Assembly: GCF_002078605.1 (NCBI RefSeq)
Contig: NZ_MSJR01000001.1
Location: 744,001 to 808,000 of the forward strand
Direction: 5' to 3'
DNA from: Salegentibacter sediminis
Lineage (GTDB): Bacteria > Bacteroidota > Bacteroidia > Flavobacteriales > Flavobacteriaceae
DNA length: 64,000 nt
The notes under the pieces were generated by a model. That model was not told the origin of the DNA, made no database searches, and saw only the letters and a list, made by a program, of their open reading frames with translations. The translations under genes and the position numbers were made by a program. This document shows, piece after piece, positions 35,651 through 45,267 of this stretch; position 1 is the stretch's first letter; every line of letters starts with the position of its first letter.

Positions 35651-37123
35651 ATGAAAACACACAAAATAATTATCTTATTGTTAGCAGCTCTTACCTTTGG
35701 CAGCTGTGAAAAGGAACTTGAACTAGTGGATTATGGGGAAATAAACCCTTCTATATTTCCTCAGTCCGCCGCCGATGTGCAGGCCATGGTCGATGCTTCC
35801 TATTATCCATTGCGTGCCTCCTGGTGGGATGGTATAAATTCACCTTCAGAAAGAGGGATCATGTTCGCTAATGCATCAACCACGGAAGTGCTCACGGGAG
35901 ATTTCGGGGTGCAGTTAAATGCTAGTCTGCTTCATTTTACTCCTGCAAGTACGGAAATCACTTTTTTCTACGATTGGTACTATAATAAAATCAGCCGAAT
36001 GACAACGACCATTGATTATATTCAACAGGCCGATGTGAGCGAGGAAATAAAGACTAAAGCCATTGCGGAGGTTCGTTGTGCAAGAGGTATGCTGGCTTAT
36101 TATCTATACGATATGTACGGCCCAATTGTAATAGCGCCATTGGAGGTCCTGAAGAATCCTCTCAAAGAGGAACCCTTGCCAAGACTTTCCCATGATGAAA
36201 TGGTAAATTTTATTGAAGCAGATCTTAAAGCGGCAGCCGAGGATCTACCGCATCCGGCGGAAACAGAATACGGAAGATTTAGCAAGGGGCTTGCAAAAAT
36301 GCTTGCCATAAGATTGAATCTTAAAGAGAAAAGATGGGATGAGGTAAACAAACTTGCCGATGAGATCATTGCCATGGGATATTATGAGCTGGATTCTGAT
36401 TATTTGGGTATGTGGGATTTGGACGGAGCTAGAAATAGCCAGGAAGTTATTTGGGCCATTCCAAATGATTATGAAGGCACTAGTGAGAACCAATGGCAGA
36501 TGATGGCTTTGCCTTCCAATTTTCCAGGTAGAGGTGGCTGGGGAACTGTCCAGAGTACATGGTGGTTTTATGACACCTTCGAAGAAAATGATGTCCGGAA
36601 AACGAATCTTATTGCAGAATATGTTGGAACAGATGGCATTACATACAATAGAAGCAATCCAGGGAATAATATGAATCTTGGACCGATTCCCCTTAAAATG
36701 GATGCAGATGCAGCAAGAACGACTGCACTTTCAACGGTTGATCTTATTCAATATCGTTATGCGGACGTACTCCTTTCAAAGGCGGAAGCAATAGCTAACC
36801 ATAACGCTTCCGGCCCGAACGAAGAAGCCATGGAGTTGGTTAATCGGGTACGTCGGAGAGCTAATCTTGATGATTTGGAGCTGGATGACTATAGCAACCT
36901 TTCTGACTTCAATGATATGATTCTTACGGAAAGAAGCCATGAGTTCTGGTGTGAAAATGGTCAATATCGGGCAGATCTTATTCGTCACGGTAAACTTATT
37001 TCCAGGGTTATTGAAGTTACACAATCGCCCTATGCAACAGAAACAGACACTGTATATCCGTTCTCCAGAGAAAGAATCAGTGAAGGGAAAGGGGTTTTTA
37101 TCCAGAATCCAGGATATAACTAG
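35651..37123 (+). CDS. SusD/RagB-family glycan-binding lipoprotein
   Basis: 490-aa surface lipoprotein with a signal ending FGSCEK (Cys about residue 19). It has SusD-type sequence: PQSAADVQAMVDASYYPLRA, ADVSEEIKTKAIAEVRCARGMLAYYLYDMYGP, and the C-terminal VDLIQYRYADVLLSKAEAIA and ILTERSHEFWCENGQYRADLIRHGK. It forms the lid and glycan-binding partner of the SusC protein. Second gene of the plus-strand susCD operon. Confidence 0.95.
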   Translation: MKTHKIIILLLAALTFGSCEKELELVDYGEINPSIFPQSAADVQAMVDASYYPLRASWWDGINSPSERGIMFANASTTEVLTGDFGVQLNASLLHFTPASTEITFFYDWYYNKISRMTTTIDYIQQADVSEEIKTKAIAEVRCARGMLAYYLYDMYGPIVIAPLEVLKNPLKEEPLPRLSHDEMVNFIEADLKAAAEDLPHPAETEYGRFSKGLAKMLAIRLNLKEKRWDEVNKLADEIIAMGYYELDSDYLGMWDLDGARNSQEVIWAIPNDYEGTSENQWQMMALPSNFPGRGGWGTVQSTWWFYDTFEENDVRKTNLIAEYVGTDGITYNRSNPGNNMNLGPIPLKMDADAARTTALSTVDLIQYRYADVLLSKAEAIANHNASGPNEEAMELVNRVRRRANLDDLELDDYSNLSDFNDMILTERSHEFWCENGQYRADLIRHGKLISRVIEVTQSPYATETDTVYPFSRERISEGKGVFIQNPGYN

Positions 37124-37160
37124 TAGTCTGTATTAATGATCAAATTGAAAACAGAACTAA

Positions 37161-38537
37161 ATGAGAAGAAAGATGTTTAACGGATTATTATGGGGCCTAC
37201 TGTTTGGTAGCTTAAGCCTAGGTTGTTCGGATTCAGGGCCTGATGAAGAAATACCCGAAATTAAACCAAAAGGAATAACTTACGAGGAATCACAAGAGGT
37301 TTTTCCTAACCCCGAGAGAGGTTTCTATGACCACACAGAGGCTCACGGCCCAGATGATGGATTGACTTCAACACAATTGAGTTCTCTAAAATCGGAAAAT
37401 GTGTCCTTGATCATTAGGGTATACTATTTAACCAATTATAGGGATGGGCAGATAGATGTGGCAATGTTAGAAATGATCAAAAGCGATATGGAAGCCGTAC
37501 GTGATGCGGGAATTAAAGCTATCATAAGGTTTGCCTATACCAATGAAATGGAAGGGGAGGATGCGTCTCTGGAAAAAATAGAAGACCATGTAGAGCAGTT
37601 GGCCCCCGTTCTTAATTCAAATAAAGATGTAATAGCTTTTATCCAGGCGGGTTTTATTGGTCCCTGGGGAGAGTGGCATAATTCAAGCCATGGCCTGACG
37701 ACTGTGGAAAATGAAAGAAAAATTCTTTTCAAACTTTTAGAAGAGCTTTCTTCGGACATCTTAGTGCAGGTGAGAACTCCAGGAGCAAAACAAAGAATTT
37801 TCGAAACAGCTGAACCTATAGGATCGGCAATAGCTTATACAGATGAATTTCGTGCCAGGGTTGGCCATCACAATGACTGTTTTATGGCAGGAGTAGATGA
37901 TTACGGGACCTACGCTAATGTAGAGGCCGAAAAAGCATATATTAACCAGGAAGCTCTATATGTTCCTACAGGGGGTGAAACCTGTCCTCCACAGGGTGAC
38001 TATCCTGATTGTGCAAAAGCCCGGGAAGAAATGAAACTCCTAAGATGGACGTATTTGAATCGCGATTATTACCTGCCCGTAATTAGCAGTTGGAAAGATG
38101 CAGGATGTCTGGATGAATTCAAAAGGAGACTGGGTTATCGTTTTGTCCTGGATAGTGCTATTCTACCGGAAGAGATAGATCAGGGCGGGAATTATCCTCT
38201 ACAAATAAACCTAACTAACAAGGGATTTGCGCCGCTCTATAAGGCAAAGACAACAAGCTTGGTGTTTGTTAATAAAACAGATGGCGGTAAGTATACCTTT
38301 GAATTGGCTGTGGATTTAAGGGAAGTTAAACCTGGTGTATCTTTTACTATTGAAGAATCAGTGAAAATTTCAGAGCTTCCTGCCGGTAATTATGATCTCT
38401 TTTTGGAAATCACAGATGAATCAGAAAAACTTGAAAACCGGGTGGATTATAAAATCCGTTTGGCAAATAAAAATTCCTGGGACCCCGAAAGCGGAATGAA
38501 TAAACTCCAGCAGCAAGTAACAGTGTTGGCAGATTAA
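37161..38537 (+). CDS. DUF4874/DUF4832 lipoprotein, putative TIM-barrel glycan hydrolase (paralogue 1)
   Basis: 458-aa lipoprotein (Cys about residue 22, LGCSD). An N-terminal DUF4874-like domain opens with VFPNPERGFYDHTE. A DUF4832-like part contains QAGFIGPWGEWHN, RVGHHNDCFMAG, DDYGTY, TGGETCPP, WTYLNRDYY and LGYRFVLD. A C-terminal beta-sandwich (about 365-455) follows. These motifs recur in the paralogue at 46903-48414. The repeated acidic residues (Glu in WGE and GGETC) look catalytic, but this is inference; no activity is known to me. Third gene of the susCD cluster, so probably a surface enzyme or binder for the same glycan. Confidence 0.8.
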   Translation: MRRKMFNGLLWGLLFGSLSLGCSDSGPDEEIPEIKPKGITYEESQEVFPNPERGFYDHTEAHGPDDGLTSTQLSSLKSENVSLIIRVYYLTNYRDGQIDVAMLEMIKSDMEAVRDAGIKAIIRFAYTNEMEGEDASLEKIEDHVEQLAPVLNSNKDVIAFIQAGFIGPWGEWHNSSHGLTTVENERKILFKLLEELSSDILVQVRTPGAKQRIFETAEPIGSAIAYTDEFRARVGHHNDCFMAGVDDYGTYANVEAEKAYINQEALYVPTGGETCPPQGDYPDCAKAREEMKLLRWTYLNRDYYLPVISSWKDAGCLDEFKRRLGYRFVLDSAILPEEIDQGGNYPLQINLTNKGFAPLYKAKTTSLVFVNKTDGGKYTFELAVDLREVKPGVSFTIEESVKISELPAGNYDLFLEITDESEKLENRVDYKIRLANKNSWDPESGMNKLQQQVTVLAD

Positions 38538-38593
38538 CCAGAGAATTTGGGGACCTCTAACTAAAATTTAATAAATATTTTATACTCAACATC

Positions 38594-39469
38594 ATGAAAA
38601 AAAATAAATGGATACCTATCGTAAATATCCTTGCGTTACTTCTAGTTGTTTCGTGCAGTAAAGATGAAGATACCTCCAGTGACACAAAAGCTGTTTTTAG
38701 TTATGTAGCAGATGGATTCCTAGTAAATTTTACCAATTTCTCTAGGAATGCAGATGAATACTTATGGGATTTTGACGTTGACGGAGCCACTTCCACACGC
38801 CGTGATCCCGCTCATATTTTTCCTGAAAAAGGGGTGTATCTTGTGAGTCTTACAGCTACGAGAGGCCAGGAATCTAGCACATTTGTAGATACTGTTCGTA
38901 TAACCGGACCTAATATTAAGATCGATGGGGACTTTTCAGATTGGGAACATGTGGATTATACTTTTGAGAACCCGGAAGGTAGTGGGGGTACACTTTTAAA
39001 AGTCAAAACATTTGCTTCTCCGAATGCATTGAACTTCTACATTGAAGGAACTTCTGAGATGAACTTCGCTGTAATGAACTTTTATCTGGATACCGATAAT
39101 AATACCGATACAGGCCATACTACCTGGATGTATCCCGCTGGATCGGGAGCAGAATTCATGGGAGAAGGAAACTTTAATCCCGAAGATCCTGGAGCTTCTT
39201 CTGGAGCTATTTATGAATATGGAGGCCCCGGGGGCAGTGACTGGACCTGGGCTTCAGTTGCCTCTTTTGCCGATGCCATGCAGTTTGCTGAATTTGGAAC
39301 TAACGAAGGAAACAAAGCAATAGAGTTTTCTATTTCACGCGATGTTCTTGGAGATATGGAAGGGGTTGTTAATTTTGGATTAACGGAAAGTGATTCCGGG
39401 TGGACCCACATCGGATCTATTCCTGTATTTCAAACTCCAGAATCTGAATTCGCCCCATTTGAACTATAG
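38594..39469 (+). CDS. PKD-domain surface lipoprotein (glycan-binding candidate)
   Basis: 291-aa lipoprotein with a signal ending VVSCSK (Cys about residue 20). A PKD domain (about 33-105) contains DEYLWDFDVDGATSTRRDPAHIF. A second domain beginning IKIDGDFSDWEHVDY resembles CBM9-like/DOMON beta-sandwiches that bind sugars. Its position after susCD is where surface glycan-binding proteins are usually encoded. The ligand is unknown. Confidence 0.78.
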   Translation: MKKNKWIPIVNILALLLVVSCSKDEDTSSDTKAVFSYVADGFLVNFTNFSRNADEYLWDFDVDGATSTRRDPAHIFPEKGVYLVSLTATRGQESSTFVDTVRITGPNIKIDGDFSDWEHVDYTFENPEGSGGTLLKVKTFASPNALNFYIEGTSEMNFAVMNFYLDTDNNTDTGHTTWMYPAGSGAEFMGEGNFNPEDPGASSGAIYEYGGPGGSDWTWASVASFADAMQFAEFGTNEGNKAIEFSISRDVLGDMEGVVNFGLTESDSGWTHIGSIPVFQTPESEFAPFEL

Positions 39470-39581
39470 AATTTCATGTTGAATTTATAAAAAACACCGT
39501 GCTGTACGAATTTAATTTTAGCAATTATTGACCATAGGAGTCTAGACTGACTTGACCAGAAAAAAGTCGCGCCAAAATTAA

Positions 39582-40259
39582 ATGGATATGAATGATGCTA
39601 AAATTGATATAGCAGGAATTATAGAAGTTAAAAAATGCTCAGATTTTGAACTGAATGGTGATGGTGAGAATCAAAACTGGGCATTAACGGAATGGATAAA
39701 TTTACCCCAACGAAATTCACTAAGTAAAATTCTGCTCACTAAAACCAAAGTATTATATTCTGAAAATGGTATTTATTTTCTTTTTTATTGTGAAGACAAC
39801 GAAATCACAGCTACTCTGAATGCTGATTTTAAAGATCTTTGGAAAGAAGATGTGGTAGAGGTTTTTCTTTGGCCAGATGAATCGGTCCCTGTTTATTTTG
39901 AATATGAAATTTCACCTCTGAATTATGAACTACCCATATTAGTGTCCAATGAAAAGGGAGATCTTGTAAGATGGATCCCTTTTCATTATCATTCTGATAG
40001 GAAAACTCTGCATGCTACCAGCGTAAAAGGAGGAAGGAAAATGAGTTATTCAAAGGTTTCAAGTTGGACGGCAGAATTTTTTCTGCCTTTTAAGCTCCTA
40101 AGGCCTCTTTCGAATATTCCTCCAAGCAAAGGCTCAAAATGGAGAGCAAATATGTGCAGAATAGACTATCAGGCTGAAAATGCTGTTTTGTGGTCTAAGG
40201 GATCCATAGAAACTAGTTTTCATGAGTATGAAAGCTTTGTTACTTTCTCATTCCAATAA
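39582..40259 (+). CDS. Carbohydrate-binding family 9-like protein
   Basis: 225-aa protein with the CBM9-like pattern: FELNGDGENQNWALTEWINLPQR at the start, TKTKVLYSENGIYFLFYCEDNEITA, and LWKEDVVEVFLWPDESVPVYFEYEISPLN. The motif WTAEFFLPFKLL and a final SFHEYESFVTFSF complete the fold. There is no signal peptide from this start, which is odd for a glycan-binding module; it may be cytoplasmic. Related proteins are common next to SusCD systems. Function uncertain. Confidence 0.78.
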   Translation: MDMNDAKIDIAGIIEVKKCSDFELNGDGENQNWALTEWINLPQRNSLSKILLTKTKVLYSENGIYFLFYCEDNEITATLNADFKDLWKEDVVEVFLWPDESVPVYFEYEISPLNYELPILVSNEKGDLVRWIPFHYHSDRKTLHATSVKGGRKMSYSKVSSWTAEFFLPFKLLRPLSNIPPSKGSKWRANMCRIDYQAENAVLWSKGSIETSFHEYESFVTFSFQ

Positions 40260-40652
40260 GGATGACGTTCAGAAATTATCTAAATAAACAGCTCAAGGAA
40301 TTCAGGAAATTTAAAATTCTGGTCATCTCAATAGATTATTAGGCATTCTTTGACCTGGTAAAAATCCAAAAGGTTTCTATTTTATAAATCTTTGAATAAG
40401 GTTGAAGCAAAGACTTTAAAAGAAATTACTGAATCTCTCCTTCACACTTTTGTGCGAATTATTATAAAAAATACTGAGTTTATTTTTCATTTATAAATGA
40501 ACAACTATTCTTCTACCAATCACAAAAAGTAAATTGAAATACAATACTTCTTTTTGTTCTTATAGCTATGGGGAAGGGATGTTTGTGGATTATTTTGCTT
40601 TATTTCAGGGTTTTATCGAAACTTATAATATTTAATAGATAAAATTAAAATT
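40260..40652. other. Intergenic region with a palindrome
   Basis: AT-rich spacer before the secreted amidohydrolase gene. It contains the perfect 14-bp palindrome TCATTTATAAATGA (40487-40500), similar to the palindrome at 32050. No clear ORF; a 26-codon reading frame at 40261 is not supported by any other evidence. Confidence 0.5.
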
Positions 40653-41723
40653 ATGATAAGAATAATTGTGCCACTTTTTCTAATAGTTTTGACAGGCAAC
40701 TTTTCTTTCGGACAAGAACAAGATATTTTGTTAAAGGAATATGATCCCGTCTCTATATATAATATTCCAAAAACCTTTCCTGTAAAGGCCAGGTTTCCTG
40801 TAATCGATATGCATTCTCATCCATATGCGAAATCTCAGTCAGAAATTGAAGAATGGATAGATAACATGGATGAAGCCGGAATAGAAAAGACAATACTTCT
40901 CACTTATGAGACCGGAGTTGCTTTTGATAGTATTTACGACGTTTATTCGAAATATGAAGGGCGATTTGAATTATGGTGTGGGTTTGATTATACAGGATAC
41001 GATCAGCCGGACTGGACCAAAAAAGCTGTTGCAGAACTTGTGCGCTGCTATAAGAAAGGGGCCAGGGGTGTTGGCGAGTTGGGAGATAAGGGAGAAGGTC
41101 TTTCTTATTCTCAACCAACTGCAGCTCCTGGGATGCACATCGATGATAAGAGGATGGTTCCTCTTCTTAAAAAATGTGGGGAATTAGGAATGCCTGTGAA
41201 CATTCATGTTGCTGAGCCCTACTGGATGTATCAACCTATTGACAAGCATAATGACGGGTTAATGAATGCCAAGACTTGGAAAGTAGATACAACAAAGAAT
41301 GGAATTTTGGGGCATGCAGCACTTTTGAAGACTTTGGAAAATGCAGTAAACAGCAATTCTGGGACTACTTTTATTGCTTGTCATTTTGCTAATACAAGTT
41401 ATGACCTCGGCATTCTGGGTGATCTCCTGGAAAAATATCCAAACCTTTACGCAGATATTTCTGCGCGCTATGCAGAGACTGCTCCTATTCCTCGACGTGT
41501 TAAAAAGTTTTTTGAAAAGTACCAGGATAGATTACTTTATGGAACTGATATGGGTTTTTCACCTTCCATGTATACCACAACTTTCAGGATTTTAGAAACC
41601 GAAGATGAACATTTTTACCAAAAGGATATGTTTAGTTATCACTGGGCGTTAAACGGCTTTGGTTTATCTGATAATATTTTAAAAAAAATATACTATGAAA
41701 ATGCGAGACGAATACTTCAATAA
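40653..41723 (+). CDS. Exported amidohydrolase (PF04909-type)
   Basis: 356-aa secreted protein with a signal peptide (1-20, ending FSFGQ). The TIM-barrel metal-hydrolase motifs are FPVIDMHSHPY (HxH, about residues 54-56), GVGELGD, PVNIHVAEPYW, FIACHFANTSYDLG, YADISARYAE and LLYGTDMGF with the late Asp ligand. It is distinct from the cytoplasmic amidohydrolase of the agaS operon. It probably acts in the periplasm on a sugar derivative. Its end overlaps the GH36 start by 29 bases. Confidence 0.82.
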   Translation: MIRIIVPLFLIVLTGNFSFGQEQDILLKEYDPVSIYNIPKTFPVKARFPVIDMHSHPYAKSQSEIEEWIDNMDEAGIEKTILLTYETGVAFDSIYDVYSKYEGRFELWCGFDYTGYDQPDWTKKAVAELVRCYKKGARGVGELGDKGEGLSYSQPTAAPGMHIDDKRMVPLLKKCGELGMPVNIHVAEPYWMYQPIDKHNDGLMNAKTWKVDTTKNGILGHAALLKTLENAVNSNSGTTFIACHFANTSYDLGILGDLLEKYPNLYADISARYAETAPIPRRVKKFFEKYQDRLLYGTDMGFSPSMYTTTFRILETEDEHFYQKDMFSYHWALNGFGLSDNILKKIYYENARRILQ

Positions 41724-43788
41724 AAAAAACTTTTTCAGACTTCTACTTTTTTTACTTGTTATTCTGGGGATTACCGGTTTTTCAATAAAACAGTCAAAAA
41801 ACATGTCGTCAGTAAAGATTACTAAAGGGAATATTATATTTGAAGTAAATTCTGATCTTTATACCCGGATTTCTTCCAGCTTTCCCGAAAGTAAACCAAT
41901 CATGGATGGGTACCAGGCTTCCGAAAATCTAACAATAAATAATAAGGTTATCTCCAAATTTAAGCTAAAAGAAGTTCAGGAGAGCACCTTAGAAGGGAAA
42001 TTATTAGGAAGAGAATGGTTGGTAAGGGGGGAGGTTGATGAGGATGGCCTTAAATTGTTGAAAAACCTGAAATTAACGGCTTATGATGATTTTCCAAATC
42101 TTATTTCAGTGGAAGTGGAATATGTTAACGCTTCCAAAGAGGATGTATATATCAATAATTGGATTAATGGAAATTATCAAATTCTTCCTCAAGGAGATCA
42201 ACCTCCTTTCTGGGCTTTCCAAGGAAGCTCCTCGTCCAGTCGCAGTGATTGGGTGAAACCTTTAGGGCCTGGTTATTACCAAAAGAATTACATGGGAATG
42301 AATGACTCTGATTACGGAGGTGGAATTCCTGTGACTAGTGTCTGGAGACCGGATTTGAATATTGCTGTAGGGCATTTGTCCCTTGTCCCTGAGCTGGTAA
42401 ATCTTCCTACGGAAATGTTGAAAGATTCGAAGGTTGTCATAGGTGTTTCAAATGATTTTGCCCACCGCACCCTATTTAAAGCCCAGGATACAATTACGAC
42501 CTTAGAAACCTTCGTTTCCGTTTCCAAAGGCGATTATTTTGAGAACCTTGCAAAATACTCCGAGCTGATGCAGGAAAAAGGAATTGAAATGGTAAAGCCA
42601 GAGGAAGCTGCATTTGAACCTATCTGGTGTGCCTGGGGATATGGAAGAGAATTTACTATGGAAGAAGTGGTGAATACCCTTCCAAAAGTAAAAGAACTAG
42701 GTATTGACTGGGCCGTACTGGATGACGGATTTCAAGTTGCTGAGGGCGACTGGGAACCAGCTTCCGATAGATTTCCGGAAGGGGAGGATGCCATTAAAAA
42801 GCTGGTTGAAAGGATTCACGGATATGGATTAAAAGCCAAGATATGGTGGACACCCCTAGCTGCTGATCCGGGAAGCAAGGCATTAGAGCAAAATCCACAA
42901 ATGATAATAAAAAAAGAGAACGGTGCACCGCAATTTATAACATGGTGGGATGCTTATTACTTATCTCCCACTAAAGAGGAAACTGTTAAGCACACCAAGG
43001 ATATCCTTCATCTATTTCTAAACCAATGGGATTTCGATGGTTTAAAAATGGATGGGCAACACATGAATGCTGTAGCTCCCGATCATACTCTCGAAAATCC
43101 TGAAGAAGCCCCCAAAGGCCTCCCGGATTTCTTTCATATGATATATAATGAAGCTCGGAAGATAAAACCTAACGCAGTTGTAGAAAACTGTCCTTGCGGA
43201 ACTTGTATGTCATATTATAACATGGCATCTACCAACCAGACAGTTTCCTCCGATCCATTGTCGAGCTGGCAAATACGTCACAAAGGGAAAACATACAAAG
43301 CCCTCGTTCCCCAGACTGCCTATTACGGTGATCATGTAGAATTGAGTGATAATGGAAGTGATTTTGCCAGTTCATTTGGAATAGGGGCAGTGTTGGGAAC
43401 GAAATTTACCGTACCTAGTTCCAGTGAGAATGAAGAATCGGAAAAGTTTCTACTGACAGAGAGGAAAGAAAAGGTTTGGAAAAAATGGTTTAATCTATAC
43501 AACGATAAAATGTTGTCGAAAGAGAAATATATAGGTAGCTTATATGACATTGGTTATGATAAACCTGAAACTCATGTTATAAAAAAGCAGGATAGGTTGT
43601 ATTATGCTTTTTATGCGGACTCCTGGGAGGGGAAAATAGAATTGCGAGGGTTGGAAAACAATACAGAGTATCGTATTGTGGATTATTTCAACAAAGTAGA
43701 TTTAGAACATGTAAAAGCGTCTCAACCATTTCTTGATGTAAACTTCAAGGAGTTTATTCTTTTAGAGGCTGTCCCGGTAGGGAAGTAA
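41695..43788 (+). CDS. GH36-family alpha-galactosidase or alpha-N-acetylgalactosaminidase
   Basis: 697-aa glycosidase with an N-terminal membrane-anchor or signal helix (about 12-30). A beta-sandwich (about 40-290) precedes the TIM barrel. The nucleophile is Asp453 in FDGLKMDGQ, and the acid/base is probably Asp520 in SSDPLSSWQ. Further GH36 motifs are WCAWGYGREF, VLDDGFQ and KAKIWWTPLAADPG. GH36 contains alpha-galactosidases and alpha-N-acetylgalactosaminidases; the locus favours the latter but the sequence does not decide. Two in-frame ATGs (41695, 41701) are close together. Confidence 0.87.
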   Translation: MKMRDEYFNKKNFFRLLLFLLVILGITGFSIKQSKNMSSVKITKGNIIFEVNSDLYTRISSSFPESKPIMDGYQASENLTINNKVISKFKLKEVQESTLEGKLLGREWLVRGEVDEDGLKLLKNLKLTAYDDFPNLISVEVEYVNASKEDVYINNWINGNYQILPQGDQPPFWAFQGSSSSSRSDWVKPLGPGYYQKNYMGMNDSDYGGGIPVTSVWRPDLNIAVGHLSLVPELVNLPTEMLKDSKVVIGVSNDFAHRTLFKAQDTITTLETFVSVSKGDYFENLAKYSELMQEKGIEMVKPEEAAFEPIWCAWGYGREFTMEEVVNTLPKVKELGIDWAVLDDGFQVAEGDWEPASDRFPEGEDAIKKLVERIHGYGLKAKIWWTPLAADPGSKALEQNPQMIIKKENGAPQFITWWDAYYLSPTKEETVKHTKDILHLFLNQWDFDGLKMDGQHMNAVAPDHTLENPEEAPKGLPDFFHMIYNEARKIKPNAVVENCPCGTCMSYYNMASTNQTVSSDPLSSWQIRHKGKTYKALVPQTAYYGDHVELSDNGSDFASSFGIGAVLGTKFTVPSSSENEESEKFLLTERKEKVWKKWFNLYNDKMLSKEKYIGSLYDIGYDKPETHVIKKQDRLYYAFYADSWEGKIELRGLENNTEYRIVDYFNKVDLEHVKASQPFLDVNFKEFILLEAVPVGK

Positions 43789-44195
43789 AAGGAGGCTTAT
43801 CCAGGTCTAATGTTTTGCAGGTAAATAGTTCTTTTTTTAGAAGAATGAGGAAATGGCACCAACCATAAGTTAAGCCAGAAAATAAATATCCGACGGTTAG
43901 ATGGGAAAAACATCAGATTGCTTAAGCAAGATCATTCTGCATCTTCTGCTTGAATTATTGCTATTGCCCAAAAGCTGTCATAACATTACGTATAGAAAAT
44001 CCTTTGATCTAGGCTTACAATTGAATTAGCAACTATTCTGGTGGACAGTATAAAATGGATAGCTCGGATCTAAAAGAGGAGATTTCTAAAGGTTGCCAAC
44101 AGGAGGGGAGTGGGAACATGCCACAGGTGCTTGAAAAGTAAAGGTGACGAATGTTTGCAATGCTACCAGATTATATCTTAGGTGCTTAACAATAA
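43789..44195. other. Intergenic region, no supported gene
   Basis: Convergent spacer after GH36. It contains a 28-codon reading frame starting at 44055 (MDSSDLKEEISKGCQQ...), with no recognised relative and nothing else to support it. No repeat or RNA is seen. Confidence 0.4.
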
Positions 44196-44238
44196 AAAAG
44201 AGTCCGTGGTTCCTTAATCTTCCTTGGACTCTTCTTTC
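44196..44238. terminator. Terminator between convergent GH36 and EamA genes
   Basis: AAGAGTCC (44198-44205) pairs with GGACTCTT (44226-44233), with an inner GG/CC pair and T-rich flanks. Confidence 0.75.
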
Positions 44239-44253
44239 AAAGTAAAGGGCAAT

Positions 44254-45117
44254 TCAAACGGATAAAATAAAAATAGCAACTACAGCCAGGATCAATCCTA
44301 TTATGAGGATTGGACCTGGCATAACACTGTATATGATCAAGGACAGAATAATGGTGATTAGGGGCGCCAGGCCCGTGAGCGGAGCAACAATTATAGCTTT
44401 TCCATAGCGAAAAGCGTAAACCAGCGTTAAAGCACCTACTGCATTTAATACATGTATTATGGCAGCAAGGTAAGGTCCCTTGAACCCCCAGTTAATCGAT
44501 TGACTGAAATCAGTCATCCATATTGCTAAAGGGGCCAGAAGAAGTCCCATTAGAGCCATATAGAAGAAAATGCTTTCCGCTTTCATAGTTTTATTGGAAA
44601 ATTTCATGATGAAGGCTTGTAAGCCCCAGGCAATAAAAACCATTACTGAAAATGCAAGCCAAACATATCCCCGGACTTCCGATGTTCCAGGTTCTTGATA
44701 GGAAAGGAAAAAAATAGCTATCAATGCAGTTCCTATCCCTATCCATTTTAAAAATGATGTTTTTTCTTTTAATAGTACCACTGACAAAAGAATGGTGAGT
44801 GCCGGAGAAAGAGATATGAAAGGGAAAATGATGTAAGCAGGTCCGTCTTGGAGGGCTTGGAAAAGCAGGAGTTGACCTCCTGCTCCAAGAATTCCCACGG
44901 CTGATCCTAAAATTATTGATCGTTTATCCTTATCAATTTTCCACTTTACCAGATACAGTGCAATGGCGGCACAGGGAATCATGGTAAGTGCCCAAATCAC
45001 ATACCCGAGAGTGGCAGGGAAACCTGCTTTCTCTGGTATTTCGATAAGTGCACCCCAAACTCCCCAGAATACTGTTGTTATTATCGCATAAAATAGCCAC
45101 GAGTGTAATTTCTTCAT
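44254..45117 (-). CDS. EamA/DMT-family transporter
   Basis: Inner-membrane protein of about 287 aa with ten predicted helices in two EamA halves (FWGVWGALIEIP; GRP/RhaT-like LLQALQDGPAYIIFPFISLSPALT). I start it at the ATG at 45117 (MKKLHSWLFY); an upstream ATG would add 26 charged, non-conserved residues. Drug/metabolite or sugar transport is typical of the family. In this locus it may export or import a sugar-derived metabolite, by inference. Confidence 0.82.
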   Translation of the reverse strand: MKKLHSWLFYAIITTVFWGVWGALIEIPEKAGFPATLGYVIWALTMIPCAAIALYLVKWKIDKDKRSIILGSAVGILGAGGQLLLFQALQDGPAYIIFPFISLSPALTILLSVVLLKEKTSFLKWIGIGTALIAIFFLSYQEPGTSEVRGYVWLAFSVMVFIAWGLQAFIMKFSNKTMKAESIFFYMALMGLLLAPLAIWMTDFSQSINWGFKGPYLAAIIHVLNAVGALTLVYAFRYGKAIIVAPLTGLAPLITIILSLIIYSVMPGPILIIGLILAVVAIFILSV

Positions 45118-45267
45118 AATAATTTTTTCGTCAGGTCCGGGTATGTATAATCTTTCGGACGCAATAGAAAATTGAATACAGCATTCCATCCGCATACCAA
45201 GTCAATTCCGATGGTTTTAATCATTCTCCCAATTCTTTTATAGCTTTTTTGATAAAGCATAAACTGC

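Noticed and set aside
44055-44141. A 28-codon frame in the GH36-EamA spacer
   Set aside because: No relative, no ribosome binding site and no context; not enough to call a gene.
45118-45195. Upstream ATG (45195) for the EamA transporter
   Set aside because: The 26 added residues are polar and unlike the family; the ATG at 45117 directly precedes the first helix.
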